From NCBI GenBank assembly GCA_023444055.1, contig JAEZRV010000047.1, positions 215,878 through 279,877 on the forward strand: a DNA stretch of 64,000 bases, read 5' to 3'. The notes beneath the pieces were generated by a model. That model saw only the letters and a program-made list of their open reading frames with translations, was not told where the DNA came from and made no database searches. Below, piece after piece: positions 27,436 through 36,380 of this stretch. The stretch is from Bacillota bacterium (GTDB lineage Bacteria; Bacillota; Clostridia; Acetivibrionales; DSM-1351). The number at the start of each line of letters is the position of its first letter. The stretch's first letter is position 1. The translations under genes were made by a program, and so were the position numbers.

Positions 27436-28461
27436 TTAAATTATACTAAACCTCAATACTTGATCTCTCTTTGTTTTTAAATATATTTTACTATTCCTTG
27501 GATAGGTATGATCTGCACCAAATAGTATATCTATATCTAAAATGGTCTCACCCACCAAAACGGAGTATCTTATGATATTTCCCTGCGGTGTTATTCTTTT
27601 TATGACACCTTCAAAATAATAATAATCGGGCATTTGCTCCTTCCAAGGACTTTCTTTCATTTCTATGCTTTCCGGACGGATTGCATAAGAAGTTGCATCA
27701 TAATCTTTTTCACCTACAAGTTGGATATACTCTAAACTCGTTAAATGATTGTAATGTCCCATGAAACTTACTGCAAATGGAGTCTGCGGATTTAAATATA
27801 AATCCATAGGAGTACCCATTTGTTCAACCATTCCAGCATTCATTAGGTAAATCCGATCTGACATTCGCATTGCCTCTTCTTGATCATGTGTAACAAATAC
27901 AGTGGTAATGCCAAGTTCATTATGAATTTCTTTTATCTTTATTTGTAATGCCTTTCGAAGCTTTGCATCAATTGCACTAAAAGGCTCGTCTAGTAGCAAT
28001 ACTTTTGCCTCCGTAACAATACATCTACAAAGCGCTACCCTCTGCTGTTCTCCTCCTGATAACTGGAACGGATATTTATATTCACTTCCTAAGAGATCTA
28101 CCATTTTTAGAGAATTCAATACCTTTTGATGAATTTCTTTTTTATCCACTTTTTTCATTTTTAAACCAAAAGCAATATTTTTATAAACTGTCATGGTTGG
28201 GAACAAACTGTACTGCTGAAATATCATACTAATATTTCTATCCTTTGGTGGCATATAAGTTATCTCTTTATTATCCAGATATATTGCTCCACTATCCAGC
28301 TTCTCCAGCCCGGCAAGGCTACGTAACAGAGTCGTCTTTCCACATCCCGATGGACCGAGTAATGTGATGAATTCACCTTTATTGATAGAAATATTAATAT
28401 CTTTCAGTACTTCCTTGCCATCAAAGGATTTGTTCAAATGTTTAAAATTTATATAAGCCAT
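27436..28461 (-). CDS. ABC importer ATPase (nitrate/sulfonate/taurine type)
   Basis: A 341-residue ATPase energising the importer encoded with it. Walker A is GPSGCGKTTLL, the Q loop FQQYSLFPTMTV, the signature LSGGEQQRVAL, Walker B VLLLDEPFSAID, and the H loop TVFVTHDQEEAMRM. A C-terminal ~100-residue domain (after FMGHYNH) resembles the TOBE-like regulatory domain of importer ATPases such as PotA/FbpC, longer than the usual SsuB/TauB. It is the last gene of a four-gene operon DUF169-permease-binding protein-ATPase, 3 bp after the binding protein gene. Confidence 0.93.
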   Translation of the reverse strand: MAYINFKHLNKSFDGKEVLKDINISINKGEFITLLGPSGCGKTTLLRSLAGLEKLDSGAIYLDNKEITYMPPKDRNISMIFQQYSLFPTMTVYKNIAFGLKMKKVDKKEIHQKVLNSLKMVDLLGSEYKYPFQLSGGEQQRVALCRCIVTEAKVLLLDEPFSAIDAKLRKALQIKIKEIHNELGITTVFVTHDQEEAMRMSDRIYLMNAGMVEQMGTPMDLYLNPQTPFAVSFMGHYNHLTSLEYIQLVGEKDYDATSYAIRPESIEMKESPWKEQMPDYYYFEGVIKRITPQGNIIRYSVLVGETILDIDILFGADHTYPRNSKIYLKTKRDQVLRFSII

Positions 28462-28464
28462 GTT

Positions 28465-29532
28465 CTATCCTTTATGTTTTGCCTGGTATGCATTTACATA
28501 AGTCATATCAACAATGTTATCATAAGGAATCGGTTCTTTAATTACACCAATATTCTGACAGAAGTTTTGTACTGCTGTCTCAGACTCTTTGGAAATTTCT
28601 CCCGTTTTTGTAATTGCATTTTTAATAATGTCTATTTTTTGTGTCAAAACATCCACTGTTATTCCTTCATATAGAGGAGAAATCAATTTTGCGATTTCTT
28701 CGCTTGAATGAGACCTCATCCACTCACTACCTCTTGAAACCGCATTTACAAATGCCTGTAAAGTTGTAGGATTTTCCTGGGCGTATTTTTTAGTAGTACA
28801 GATAATTTCACCTGGGAAGATATCAGACTTCAAATATTTCGCTGCATCTTCTTTTTTTGAGGTATCTACCAGAATATTCACATCCATAGACTTTATTTCC
28901 ACACGGTTATCAACGTTAATATAGCTTGCTTTAATTTCTCCACGATTCAAAGCAGACATTGATGCACTATAATCCATATTTACAAAAGTTACATCTTTCT
29001 TTGGATCTAATCCTGCCTCACTTAAAATAGAAGAGACAAAAGAATACGGTGCAGATCCTGGCATACCTGCAAATATTGCTTGTCCTTTTAACTGTGATAC
29101 ATTTGTTATATCCTTTGCTCCTACAAATCCATAAAGTCTAGTATCTACTACTGTGTAAATAAACTGAGATTCTAACCCTTCTTGCTGCGCCTTTAAAACT
29201 GGTTCCTGTGACAGCAAGCAAAACTGTGAATCTCCACCATGCATACCCTGAAATGCAATTGGTCCATCTTTATATAGTGCAAACTTTGGTTCTAACCCTT
29301 CCTCCTGGAAAAATCCGTTCTGATAAGCTACGTACACGGAACTCCATGTAAGTCCCCTAAATTCAGAAATTACAATCTTTGTTAAATCTTTTTTATCTTT
29401 TGGCTGTTCCTGTTTCGAAGCTCCACTTAACTCATTGTCTTTACTTGATGCCTTCGTTTGGCACCCCACAAGCAAGCTAGTAGACATTACTACCGCAAGG
29501 CTAAGGGCTATCATTCTTTTCATAAATTTCAT
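28465..29532 (-). CDS. ABC importer substrate-binding lipoprotein (NMT1/SsuA-like)
   Basis: A 355-residue secreted lipoprotein. A signal peptide ends in the lipobox LLVGC, followed by a polar linker and a type II periplasmic-binding fold of the NMT1/THI5-like group (GLTWSSVYVAYQNGFFQEEG near 60-80, DLxGKTI-type segment VSQLKGQAIFAGMPGSAPYS near 140). Relatives bind sulfonates, taurine, nitrate or pyrimidine precursors; the ligand here cannot be told from sequence. It is encoded between permease and ATPase. Confidence 0.92.
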   Translation of the reverse strand: MKFMKRMIALSLAVVMSTSLLVGCQTKASSKDNELSGASKQEQPKDKKDLTKIVISEFRGLTWSSVYVAYQNGFFQEEGLEPKFALYKDGPIAFQGMHGGDSQFCLLSQEPVLKAQQEGLESQFIYTVVDTRLYGFVGAKDITNVSQLKGQAIFAGMPGSAPYSFVSSILSEAGLDPKKDVTFVNMDYSASMSALNRGEIKASYINVDNRVEIKSMDVNILVDTSKKEDAAKYLKSDIFPGEIICTTKKYAQENPTTLQAFVNAVSRGSEWMRSHSSEEIAKLISPLYEGITVDVLTQKIDIIKNAITKTGEISKESETAVQNFCQNIGVIKEPIPYDNIVDMTYVNAYQAKHKG

Positions 29533-29634
29533 CTTTTCATTTCCTCCCTTTTTCTTAGTATTACATATTAAAACTATTCCAATTCCCTAATATTTTAATG
29601 CTGTCCTCATTTTAAATAAATTTAATTATTACAT

Positions 29635-30453
29635 TCATTTTTCCTCTTCTATATTCATAGATAGATTAGTTTCAATTTTCCATCGTAATATATAGTGTTC
29701 CAATCGATCTAAGCACCAATTTAAGATTAAGCCCAGTACTAACAAAATAAAAATGCAAGACATGACTCTTCGCACCATAAAAAAAGATGTGGCATAAGTT
29801 ACCATCCATCCAAATCCTCCAGATGCCCCCATATATTCTCCAATAATTGCACCTACCATACATGCTCCTACTCCTCCACGAATCCCAGATAGAATCCATG
29901 GCATGCAATTTGGCAATACAACGTACCATAATGTCTGAAATGAATTTGCACCTAATAGATTAGCTGACTCGATTAATTTACGTTCCATATTTTTAATTGC
30001 ATTGTATGTGGAAAAAAATACACAAAAAAATACCATCAAACCTGCCAAAAAAACTTTTGAAGTTAGCCCTAGACCAAACCACAAAACATAAACTGGCGCA
30101 AGTGTTAATTGAGGAATCCCATTTATTGCAGTAAGAATAGGTGTCATTACTTTCCCCACCATTGGAAACTGCGCAAACATTACACCAAGTAGGATACCTA
30201 TTGTTGTTCCATATAAAAGTCCGAGTAACGCTTCTTTAAGCGTAATTGAAGTATGATATACCAAATCACCACTCTTTGCAAACTCAATAAAATCTTTTAT
30301 AATCTCACTTGGATAACTGGTAAAAAAAGCATTATAAAAGCCTTTTCTAGCAGACCATTCCCAGAAACCTAGAAACATTAGGACTATGAGTGTCCGAATA
30401 GTTATAATGATCATTCTCTTTTTATCAAACGATTTATTTTTTAGTCTTTGCAT
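29635..30453 (-). CDS. ABC importer permease (SsuC/TauC-like)
   Basis: A permease of 272 residues from ATG 30453 (a GTG at 30477 is possible but has no clear ribosome site; an AGAGAG element precedes the ATG). It has about six membrane helices (e.g. MIIITIRTLIVLMFLGFWEW) and the binding-protein-dependent transport motif region ESANLLGANSFQTLWYVVLP. Its start lies inside the end of the DUF169 gene, so the two are coupled. Confidence 0.92.
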   Translation of the reverse strand: MQRLKNKSFDKKRMIIITIRTLIVLMFLGFWEWSARKGFYNAFFTSYPSEIIKDFIEFAKSGDLVYHTSITLKEALLGLLYGTTIGILLGVMFAQFPMVGKVMTPILTAINGIPQLTLAPVYVLWFGLGLTSKVFLAGLMVFFCVFFSTYNAIKNMERKLIESANLLGANSFQTLWYVVLPNCMPWILSGIRGGVGACMVGAIIGEYMGASGGFGWMVTYATSFFMVRRVMSCIFILLVLGLILNWCLDRLEHYILRWKIETNLSMNIEEEK

Positions 30454-31255
30454 TATGTTTTCGCTCTCTTTTATCACGTTCTAAATCTAAATAATATGTG
30501 TGGTTAAACATAATATCATTCCCATCATAGTCAAGCTTTTCTAATTCTTTTTTAATATCTTCCTTTCGTTTATCCATTTCTACGGCATTTACCGTTAGTC
30601 TTACTCCTTCCACAACTTTTGAAAATTTATTATAAGGCATGCCGACTGCCACTTCGGTATCCTTCCATTTTGCAAGAAATCGAGTTCCTGAACAAAATAA
30701 TGAGATATTAATATCATCTGTCATCAAAGGATAGGACGAACATTCCACACACACTGCTTGATTTCCAGTTAGGTTAAAATTAGGCTGCATTCCAAATACA
30801 TAGGTATAACCTTGAATGATTCTCATCACATTTTTACTGTTACTGACCATCAGTACAAGATTTGGTTCCTCTTCAAATAATTCAAGTGGCTTTACTATAA
30901 CTCCATATGTGTCTGTAGGACACAGTTTCATTTTTTCAGAAACGGAAGCAGCAACCTTCTCATTTTCGTATAATCCTAATTTACAACCTTCAGTTCCATC
31001 ATAAAAACCTTGGGATGGAGACACAAGTCCTAAAGCTCTTGTGCTTCCACCACAGCCTGAATTTTCTTTAGTAAACTTTATGGAATTTCCCATCATTGCA
31101 ACTTTTACTGCCACACAATATGAAAGAGGTGATACAATCTCTTTCGCCTCAAAGCGCTGGTATTCTTCTTTTGACTTTGCTAACTTAACTCCAACTATTT
31201 TTCTTTCCAATTCTAACAAAGCATATGCTTTTTTTACATCAAATGTATCTATCAA
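30434..31255 (-). CDS. DUF169-family protein, first gene of the importer operon
   Basis: A 273-residue protein of the DUF169 family, with the N-terminal GVKLAKSKEEY block, the Cys-containing SGCGGSTRALGL and CVECSSYPLMTDD segments, and AKWKDTEVAVGMPYNKF. DUF169 proteins often sit beside redox, metal or ABC transport genes in anaerobes, but no biochemical role is established. Two Cys pairs could bind a metal or take part in redox chemistry (inference). The C-terminal ~60 residues are charged and overlap the permease start. A perfect 8-bp palindrome upstream may be its operator. Confidence 0.85.
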   Translation of the reverse strand: MIDTFDVKKAYALLELERKIVGVKLAKSKEEYQRFEAKEIVSPLSYCVAVKVAMMGNSIKFTKENSGCGGSTRALGLVSPSQGFYDGTEGCKLGLYENEKVAASVSEKMKLCPTDTYGVIVKPLELFEEEPNLVLMVSNSKNVMRIIQGYTYVFGMQPNFNLTGNQAVCVECSSYPLMTDDINISLFCSGTRFLAKWKDTEVAVGMPYNKFSKVVEGVRLTVNAVEMDKRKEDIKKELEKLDYDGNDIMFNHTYYLDLERDKRERKHNAKTKK

Positions 31256-31297
31256 ATTAGTAATCCTTTACTTTCCAGTACTTTTCTCCATTAATAA

Positions 31298-31317
31298 TAT
31301 ATTACTAAGGTAATATA
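31298..31317. promoter_or_regulatory. Palindromic operator-like site upstream of the DUF169-ABC operon
   Basis: TATATTAC-TAAG-GTAATATA has perfect 8-bp arms, ~43 bp upstream of the DUF169 start. ACTAAGG occurs again 16 bp further on. The rest of the 388-bp gap 31256-31643 is AT-rich, with a terminator at its left end. Confidence 0.5.
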
Positions 31318-31490
31318 CCACTAAGGCTTCTATATAGTTTAATCGTATAATAATATATGATTGAATCTATCTATACATAAAATATATAAATAAAAACAAA
31401 TTATAGATAATAATTATTATATGGAAAAATAAGATTTGTATTCCCCATATATACCATAAGTCTTAATACATAATCCACGAGATACTAAAA

Positions 31491-31526
31491 ATAAAAATAG
31501 CTGACAAATCGTGTCAGCTATTTTCT
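31491..31526 (-). terminator. Terminator of the ytr-like ABC operon
   Basis: A 13-bp perfect stem AAAATAGCTGACA with its complement and 5-nt loop, followed on the minus strand by TATTTTTATTTTT. It lies ~120 bp after the permease stop. Confidence 0.9.
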
Positions 31527-31643
31527 TACATAAATTTTGTACGTCACTCTCTATTCTTGAGAGCTATAGTCATTTCAATTTTATTTGCTCGTATGATATG
31601 GAAAAGTTTATTATAAAATATATCAATACTTGTTCTTCGCCTT

Positions 31644-32462
31644 CTATCTCAACGATACCTTTTTGTTCATGATACGTCCTGTTAAGTATATCAATACGCA
31701 AATCATTATTATATCAAATATAAAACCACCTACGCCAATTGTTATATAGTTAGGTTCTATTCCTTTAATGCTGTCAAGGAAATAGTTAAACATATTTTGT
31801 ATTGAAAGCGACATAGTCTTATCAGCTATATTAATCATTAACGAGATTGGAATAAAAATTGTTGATATTGTCTCAACTATCTTTAAAGCAATATACGTTG
31901 CTATAAATGCTATAAAACTACCTGCAACACCTATCCCATGAAAGCAAGGCAAATTTGCGATCGTAATTGCAAAAAATATTTGGCTAATAAAATACATTAT
32001 TGCTAAAAAGATTGCTGGAATTATTGCATAGAGTATTTTTTCAAGCCCTAATCTAACCAATTCTTTTCTTATTTCAGATAATTCGCTGAGATCAACACCG
32101 AGAAAATACATACCCAGAAGTAATGCCCCGATGAATAATACCAGACTAGCTGTAATCCAGCAAAAAGCAACTATAATCTTTGAAGCTAGTAACTTATGCG
32201 GCTTTACAGGCAACGTAAACATCAAATAACCTTCATTAGAATACAAGTTGCGGTAAAACCTTATCGCTATAAATACAAATGTAATTATAAATACTGCAAT
32301 TCCTACAAAAATTAAAATAGCAGATGAGGTAGTTTTAATAAAACTCAGATCAAGCCAGCTAGCTACTAGTGAAACAACTGCAAAAAACATTGTAATCAGG
32401 TATAAAAACGGTATAATTCGAGCAGTTTCCTTAAACTCATATTTTAATAATTTTGTCAGCAT
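31644..32462 (-). CDS. ABC-2 type export permease
   Basis: A 272-residue membrane protein with six predicted helices and no ATPase motifs. The N-terminus MLTKLLKYEFKETARIIPFL and the MFTLPVKPHKLLASKIIVAF segment are typical of ABC-2 permeases in YtrABC/BcrAB-type exporters. Its start overlaps the ATPase gene by 7 bp. With the GntR regulator and ATPase it forms an operon likely induced by cell-envelope stress or antibiotics, by analogy to YtrABCDEF; substrate unknown. Confidence 0.88.
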   Translation of the reverse strand: MLTKLLKYEFKETARIIPFLYLITMFFAVVSLVASWLDLSFIKTTSSAILIFVGIAVFIITFVFIAIRFYRNLYSNEGYLMFTLPVKPHKLLASKIIVAFCWITASLVLFIGALLLGMYFLGVDLSELSEIRKELVRLGLEKILYAIIPAIFLAIMYFISQIFFAITIANLPCFHGIGVAGSFIAFIATYIALKIVETISTIFIPISLMINIADKTMSLSIQNMFNYFLDSIKGIEPNYITIGVGGFIFDIIMICVLIYLTGRIMNKKVSLR

Positions 32463-33154
32463 TTGAATACCTCCTCAAATAGTTCTTCTACAGACTTACC
32501 TGTAGTTTGACGTATGTTGTCAACGCTATCGTCAATTATTACTTTTTTATCTCCCACCATTATTACTCTGTCAAATACTTTCTCAACATCGTGTATCAAA
32601 TGAGTTGATAGCAGTACAATTGAGTCCTCTGAATAGTTATTTAGTATAATATCCAGCATTGCTTTACGTGATGCAGGATCTAGACCTCCTAGAGGCTCAT
32701 CGAGTAAATATACCTTGGCTTTTCGTGACATTACAAGGATTAATTGAACCTTTTCCTGCATACCCTTAGACATACTTTTAATTTTCTGCTCAGGGTCTAG
32801 CTTGAATTGTTTAAACATTTCCTCTGCTTTCTTTCTGTCAAAGTCAGGATAAAAATCTTCAAAGAAATCCAGAGCATATTTTGCTTTATTATTCTCAACA
32901 AGATAAGTCTTCTCTGGCAAATAGGAAACTATTGACTTTGTGTATTCATTTGGAACACTTCCATCAATTAATACTTTTCCGCTATAGTCATTTATAATTC
33001 CAGCTAATACCTTTATTAATGATGTTTTACCACTGCCATTTGGACCTAATAAGCCTACAATTGTTCCGCTTTCAAATGTAAGCGATATATTATCAAGCAC
33101 TAATTTTGAACCATATTTCTTTTGTAATGAGTTAATTTCTATAATTTTGCTCAT
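32456..33154 (-). CDS. ABC exporter ATPase (YtrB-like)
   Basis: A 232-residue ATPase with Walker A GPNGSGKTSLIKV, signature SMSKGMQEKVQLIL, Walker B VYLLDEPLGGLDP and H loop LLSTHLIHDVE. It is encoded between a YtrA-type repressor and a permease, overlapping the repressor gene by 4 bp and the permease gene by 7 bp, so all three are co-translated. Confidence 0.94.
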   Translation of the reverse strand: MSKIIEINSLQKKYGSKLVLDNISLTFESGTIVGLLGPNGSGKTSLIKVLAGIINDYSGKVLIDGSVPNEYTKSIVSYLPEKTYLVENNKAKYALDFFEDFYPDFDRKKAEEMFKQFKLDPEQKIKSMSKGMQEKVQLILVMSRKAKVYLLDEPLGGLDPASRKAMLDIILNNYSEDSIVLLSTHLIHDVEKVFDRVIMVGDKKVIIDDSVDNIRQTTGKSVEELFEEVFKC

Positions 33155-33531
33155 TTTTTTTCTTCCCCCTTTGCTTCCAATTTGCTAGAAACAATATTAA
33201 TAATATCTTTTTCCTTGTATCCTAGCTTGATCATTGAATTAAAATAATTTTCTGTATATTCCTCTGCCATCTCATCCCTAGCCTTTGATATCATTTTTTG
33301 ATCCTGCGACACATATCTGCCTGATGTTCTCTCGGTATAGAGTAATCCATCTCTCTCCAGTTCAGATAAAGCCCTCTGCATTGTGTTTGGATTTACAGAA
33401 AACTCCACCGCTAATTCACGAACTGACTGTAATCTATGACCTGCTTCCCAGCTACCCGAAACTATTTTTAACTTTATCTCATCCATTATTTGCAGATAAA
33501 TCGGAACATTTGATGAAAAATCGTTTGGCAT
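33151..33531 (-). CDS. GntR-family regulator, YtrA subfamily
   Basis: A 126-residue repressor. The N-terminal winged helix has PIYLQIMDEIKLKIVSGSWE, RLQSVRELAVEFSVNPNTM and RALSELERDGLLYTERTSGR. Only a short helical C-terminal part (~45 residues) follows, which defines the YtrA subfamily that usually controls ABC exporters. GGAGGTGATTTA precedes the ATG. It likely represses its own operon from the inverted repeat upstream. Confidence 0.94.
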   Translation of the reverse strand: MPNDFSSNVPIYLQIMDEIKLKIVSGSWEAGHRLQSVRELAVEFSVNPNTMQRALSELERDGLLYTERTSGRYVSQDQKMISKARDEMAEEYTENYFNSMIKLGYKEKDIINIVSSKLEAKGEEKK

Positions 33532-33856
33532 TAAATCACCTCCATTGCCTTCAATATTGTTGAAAATCTCTTTTTCAAGCCTTCTTTTTAAAATCTCCCT
33601 TTTTAAAGTCCCCTTTTAAAGTCCTCTTCTCAATACTCTGTTCCAGAGCTTTTTGTATAAATAACCACTTAAGCGAATCATTTTAGAAGCAAATTATTCT
33701 AGAATCAGATTCCCTACTTTTGCTTCTCAAAGTACGTTTAATACTGAATTTATGTCCATGTAATTCTGTATTTCCAGTAACAGCTTAGAGTTGTACGTGA
33801 ATACTTTGTATTATTGTTACTTTTGTTTTTACTGTTCTTTTGTGTTTTGTATTACT

Positions 33857-33890
33857 GTATTGTTGTACTAAGTCATTAATACAATAATAC
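33857..33890. promoter_or_regulatory. Inverted repeat upstream of the YtrA-type operon (operator candidate)
   Basis: GTATTGTTGTAC and ATACAATAATAC are near complements (10 of 12) around a 10-nt centre. Further TATTA/TAATA half-sites lie nearby (33810-33905). The gap 33532-33999 also holds three imperfect tandem copies of a ~14-bp TTTTTAAAGTCCCC-like unit (about 33586-33626) and no gene. Confidence 0.4.
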
Positions 33891-33999
33891 AACCGCAGTA
33901 TTATTTTGTCAATATGAATTTATACTTAATTTGCATCTAAAAATGTGGTATCACATTTTTAAATAGCAACATTTAGTAGGTTCAAATATTTATGGCATT

Positions 34000-34049
34000 A
34001 AAAAAAGCCGACCTATATGAATGTTTTGTAATCATATAGAATCGGCTTT
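34000..34049 (-). terminator. Terminator at the leader-distal end of CRISPR array 1
   Basis: On the minus strand AAAGCCGATTCTATATGA pairs with TCATATAGGTCGGCTTT and is followed by seven T. It begins 8 bp past the last repeat, so it should end the pre-crRNA transcript. Confidence 0.85.
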
Positions 34050-34056
34050 GAAATGG

Positions 34057-34609
34057 GTTTCAACACCCTATTGCGGGTCAGTTGCATTCTTACACAATAA
34101 TGCTTAGTAAATATAATCTTGAACCTACACAAGAAGGTTTCAATACCCTATAACGGGTCACATGCATTCTTACGAGAAAATATGTTTGAGGAGGAACTAT
34201 TATGAATAAGTTTCAATACCCTATAGCGGGTCACATGCATTCTTACATAGGTTATGCAATGTTAGAAGAGTATCGCACGCCGTTTCAATACCCTATAGCG
34301 GGTCACATGCATTCTTACGTAGTTGTGCCAGAAGATGTAGTTATTCGTATAGAGTTTCAATACCCTATAGCGGGTCACATGCATTCTTACGGCTCTGGAA
34401 TACGTGCTCGCCGGGGAAGAGTGGGTTTCAATACCCTATAGCGGGTCACATGCATTCTTACTTCTAGTCAAGAAGCTATGACTATGCATCGAATGTTAGG
34501 TTTCAATACCCTATAGCGGGTCACATGCATTCTTACCCGGGCGCAAAACAATAGCGGATTGACTGATATTTTGTTTCAATACCCTATAGCGGGTCACATG
34601 CATTCTTAC
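34057..34609 (-). CRISPR. CRISPR array 1: 8 repeats, 7 spacers
   Basis: 37-bp repeats start at 34057, 34137, 34210, 34282, 34354, 34425, 34500 and 34573; spacers are 34-43 nt. On the minus strand the repeat ends in ATTGAAAC, the standard crRNA 5' handle, and contains ACCC-GCTATA-GGGT, a weak hairpin. The leader is on the right. The leader-distal repeat (34057) is degenerate (CACCCTATTGCGGGTCAGT), as expected of the oldest end. Confidence 0.98.
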
Positions 34610-34865
34610 TCAATTTTCGAGTAATTGCATTCATTTTTAAGGCTTTCAGCCATTTTGAGATTGGGTTAAGTTGCATTTTTAATAGCCTTTTTTATGTTTT
34701 CAAGGTGCTTTTTCGATTGTTTTACATACTTCCGACACACCCAAAATCCGCTAAACAGCTAGCCTCTGAGTTATGCGTATTTAAATTTAAAATAAAAACC
34801 ATATAATTACCGTTAATGTAACTTGTTTCAAAGACAATTATAATAAAATTTAAGCTATAATACAA
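34610..34865 (-). promoter_or_regulatory. Leader and promoter of CRISPR array 1
   Basis: The leader is shared with the other arrays: it starts beside the first repeat with a TCAATTTTCGAGTAAT element, continues with GGCTTTCAGCCATTTTGAGA and ends in a minus-strand promoter TTGTAT-17-TATAAT (34860-34865 and 34837-34842). About 220 nt of leader would be transcribed. The rest of the gap to 35197 is AT-rich without a recognisable feature. Confidence 0.85.
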
Positions 34866-35197
34866 TCAAAACAATTTTTAATATTTCAACAATAATAGTT
34901 ATATTTTCTATATGTAATGTTTACTTTATGTAATTGCTAACTAGCGCTAATCTGCTTAAATTATGCATTGGCAAGAGCCACTCCGATCTTTTATTATATT
35001 TAAGACCACATGATACTTAATACATTTAATAATCAGTATGGACTTAGTGCCTTAGGTTAAAAACATATATAATTTTTAAACATATCATAGTTTGTTATGC
35101 CGAATGTAATTAGGTTAATACTTCTAATTTTTAAAATTATTAGATTTCTATTATCATAACTCAGAATTTTACAAATAATTGAACAATAATTTCAATA

Positions 35198-35818
35198 TCA
35201 AACAGCTATGGTAAGTCGCATAATAGACAATCCTTCTGAATGCTTTTTGCAATATATATCAGTACATTTTTTATATTTTGCAAATATTTTGTTAGCTTCT
35301 CCTTCGTCTGAATACACTTTCCAACACCCGATTACTTTACAATTTTTTCCTCTGTTTTCTATGAATGCCTTTACATCTGGCAGTGGATATCCAAGGATTA
35401 AACCAATTTCATGAGGAAAGTCATTAGACTTGCATAATCTGCTAGATAGTTCACTTATGAAGCTATAAACACTGTCAAAAACATATCCGTTATTCCCAAG
35501 AAACTCTTTAACCTCATGGTTTGATATATCACTTTCAAGTTTATTCTTACGATACACATAAACGAGTGCTTTACCTTCATTTTTTCGAAGAAGAGTAAGA
35601 AATACTCCTTTTTGATTCAGCTTTTTATTAAACTCATGTATTTGATTTTGTAGTTGCTCTTCGCATGAATAGGAACAATTAAATAAATTGCCCGTTTTTA
35701 TTCCTGCTAAAGTGGGAGCGCAATATTTTATAATCATTTTTTCTGACATAATTATGCCCATGCCCAGCATTTCGCACAAGAACATCAAAGAAATGGCATG
35801 GGCTCGGTACCTCCTCAT
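35198..35818 (-). CDS. DUF3793-family protein
   Basis: A DUF3793 protein, up to 206 residues. The conserved part begins at MSEKMIIKYCAPTLAGIKTG (start near 35749) and contains LRKNEGKALVYVYRK, FPHEIGLILGYPLPDVKAF, NCKVIGCWKVYSDEGEANKI and a Cys-rich end (CTDIYCKKHSEGLSIMRL). The true start is uncertain: the longest frame begins at 35818 over a GAGGAGG sequence, and later ATGs are possible. DUF3793 genes in Clostridia commonly sit with Feo iron transport, flavodoxin and DUF2325 genes, which fits its DUF2325 neighbour here. It is non-CRISPR cargo between arrays 1 and 2. Confidence 0.85.
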   Translation of the reverse strand: MRRYRAHAISLMFLCEMLGMGIIMSEKMIIKYCAPTLAGIKTGNLFNCSYSCEEQLQNQIHEFNKKLNQKGVFLTLLRKNEGKALVYVYRKNKLESDISNHEVKEFLGNNGYVFDSVYSFISELSSRLCKSNDFPHEIGLILGYPLPDVKAFIENRGKNCKVIGCWKVYSDEGEANKIFAKYKKCTDIYCKKHSEGLSIMRLTIAV

Positions 35819-35938
35819 TTATTTTTTATATTTCTTTCACACTTATTTATCCATGCACGTAAAATTAATTGATATTAACTGATAGCAATACACTGCATGG
35901 ATTTGCCACCTCCTTCTTTGCCACTTTATAAGCCTTGA

Positions 35939-36223
35939 TTAAGATACTATATGTTCATCTAAAATACCCTTTAATGCTGCCATTGAGCTTGAGTGGGAAC
36001 GTGCAATTATTGTGTTTTGTCCTTTTGTTTCAGTCATTGCACAGCGTACCATCTTATGTGACACTGTATTGGTAAACAGTACAAGCAGGTCTGGCGTTCC
36101 AATTTTATTTTTTAGTGTGCCATTCATATTTGTATATATTTTCGCCTGACATTTATACTGCTTGCATAAATTCTTGTATTGACAGACCATACATTCATTT
36201 CCACCGATTATTACAACACTCAT
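35939..36223 (-). CDS. DUF2325-family protein with a Cys cluster
   Basis: A 94-residue protein from the ATG at 36223 (GGAGGTTGACT upstream). It begins SVVIIGGNECMVCQYKNLC and has four Cys (11, 14, 20, 25) that could bind metal or be redox-active, then PDLLVLFTNTVSHKMVRCA and a C-terminal ARSHSSSMAALKGIL. This matches DUF2325. It lies upstream of the DUF3793 gene on the same strand, with an AGTTAGT-ACTAACT palindrome 43-60 bp before the start. Confidence 0.88.
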   Translation of the reverse strand: MSVVIIGGNECMVCQYKNLCKQYKCQAKIYTNMNGTLKNKIGTPDLLVLFTNTVSHKMVRCAMTETKGQNTIIARSHSSSMAALKGILDEHIVS

Positions 36224-36265
36224 AGTCAACCTCCATGTATATTCATTTATTATCTACAAAGCCTA

Positions 36266-36283
36266 AGTTAGTTTCGACTAACT
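36266..36283. promoter_or_regulatory. AGTTAGT/ACTAACT palindrome upstream of the DUF2325 gene
   Basis: Perfect 7-bp arms around TTCG. The same sequence occurs twice more upstream of the HD-GYP gene, so it is probably the operator of a shared regulator, of a form like DtxR-family sites (TTAG...CTAA). Regulator identity is inference. Confidence 0.65.
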
Positions 36284-36380
36284 GTTACCTCTTTTTTTAG
36301 CACCCAGAGGGTGCTTATTAATGTACAATCATTTTAAGTCTGTATAGTTTACTGCAACTAATAATTTCAAATTTAAATGC

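Noticed and set aside
34202..34441. Plus-strand open frame through array 1 with an AGGAGG-ATG start
   Set aside because: It reads through repeats and spacers; the start signal comes from a captured spacer.
35750..35815. Four-codon leader peptide (ATG CCA TTT CTT TGA) before the DUF3793 gene
   Set aside because: Too short to support from one sequence; it may be chance within an uncertain start region.
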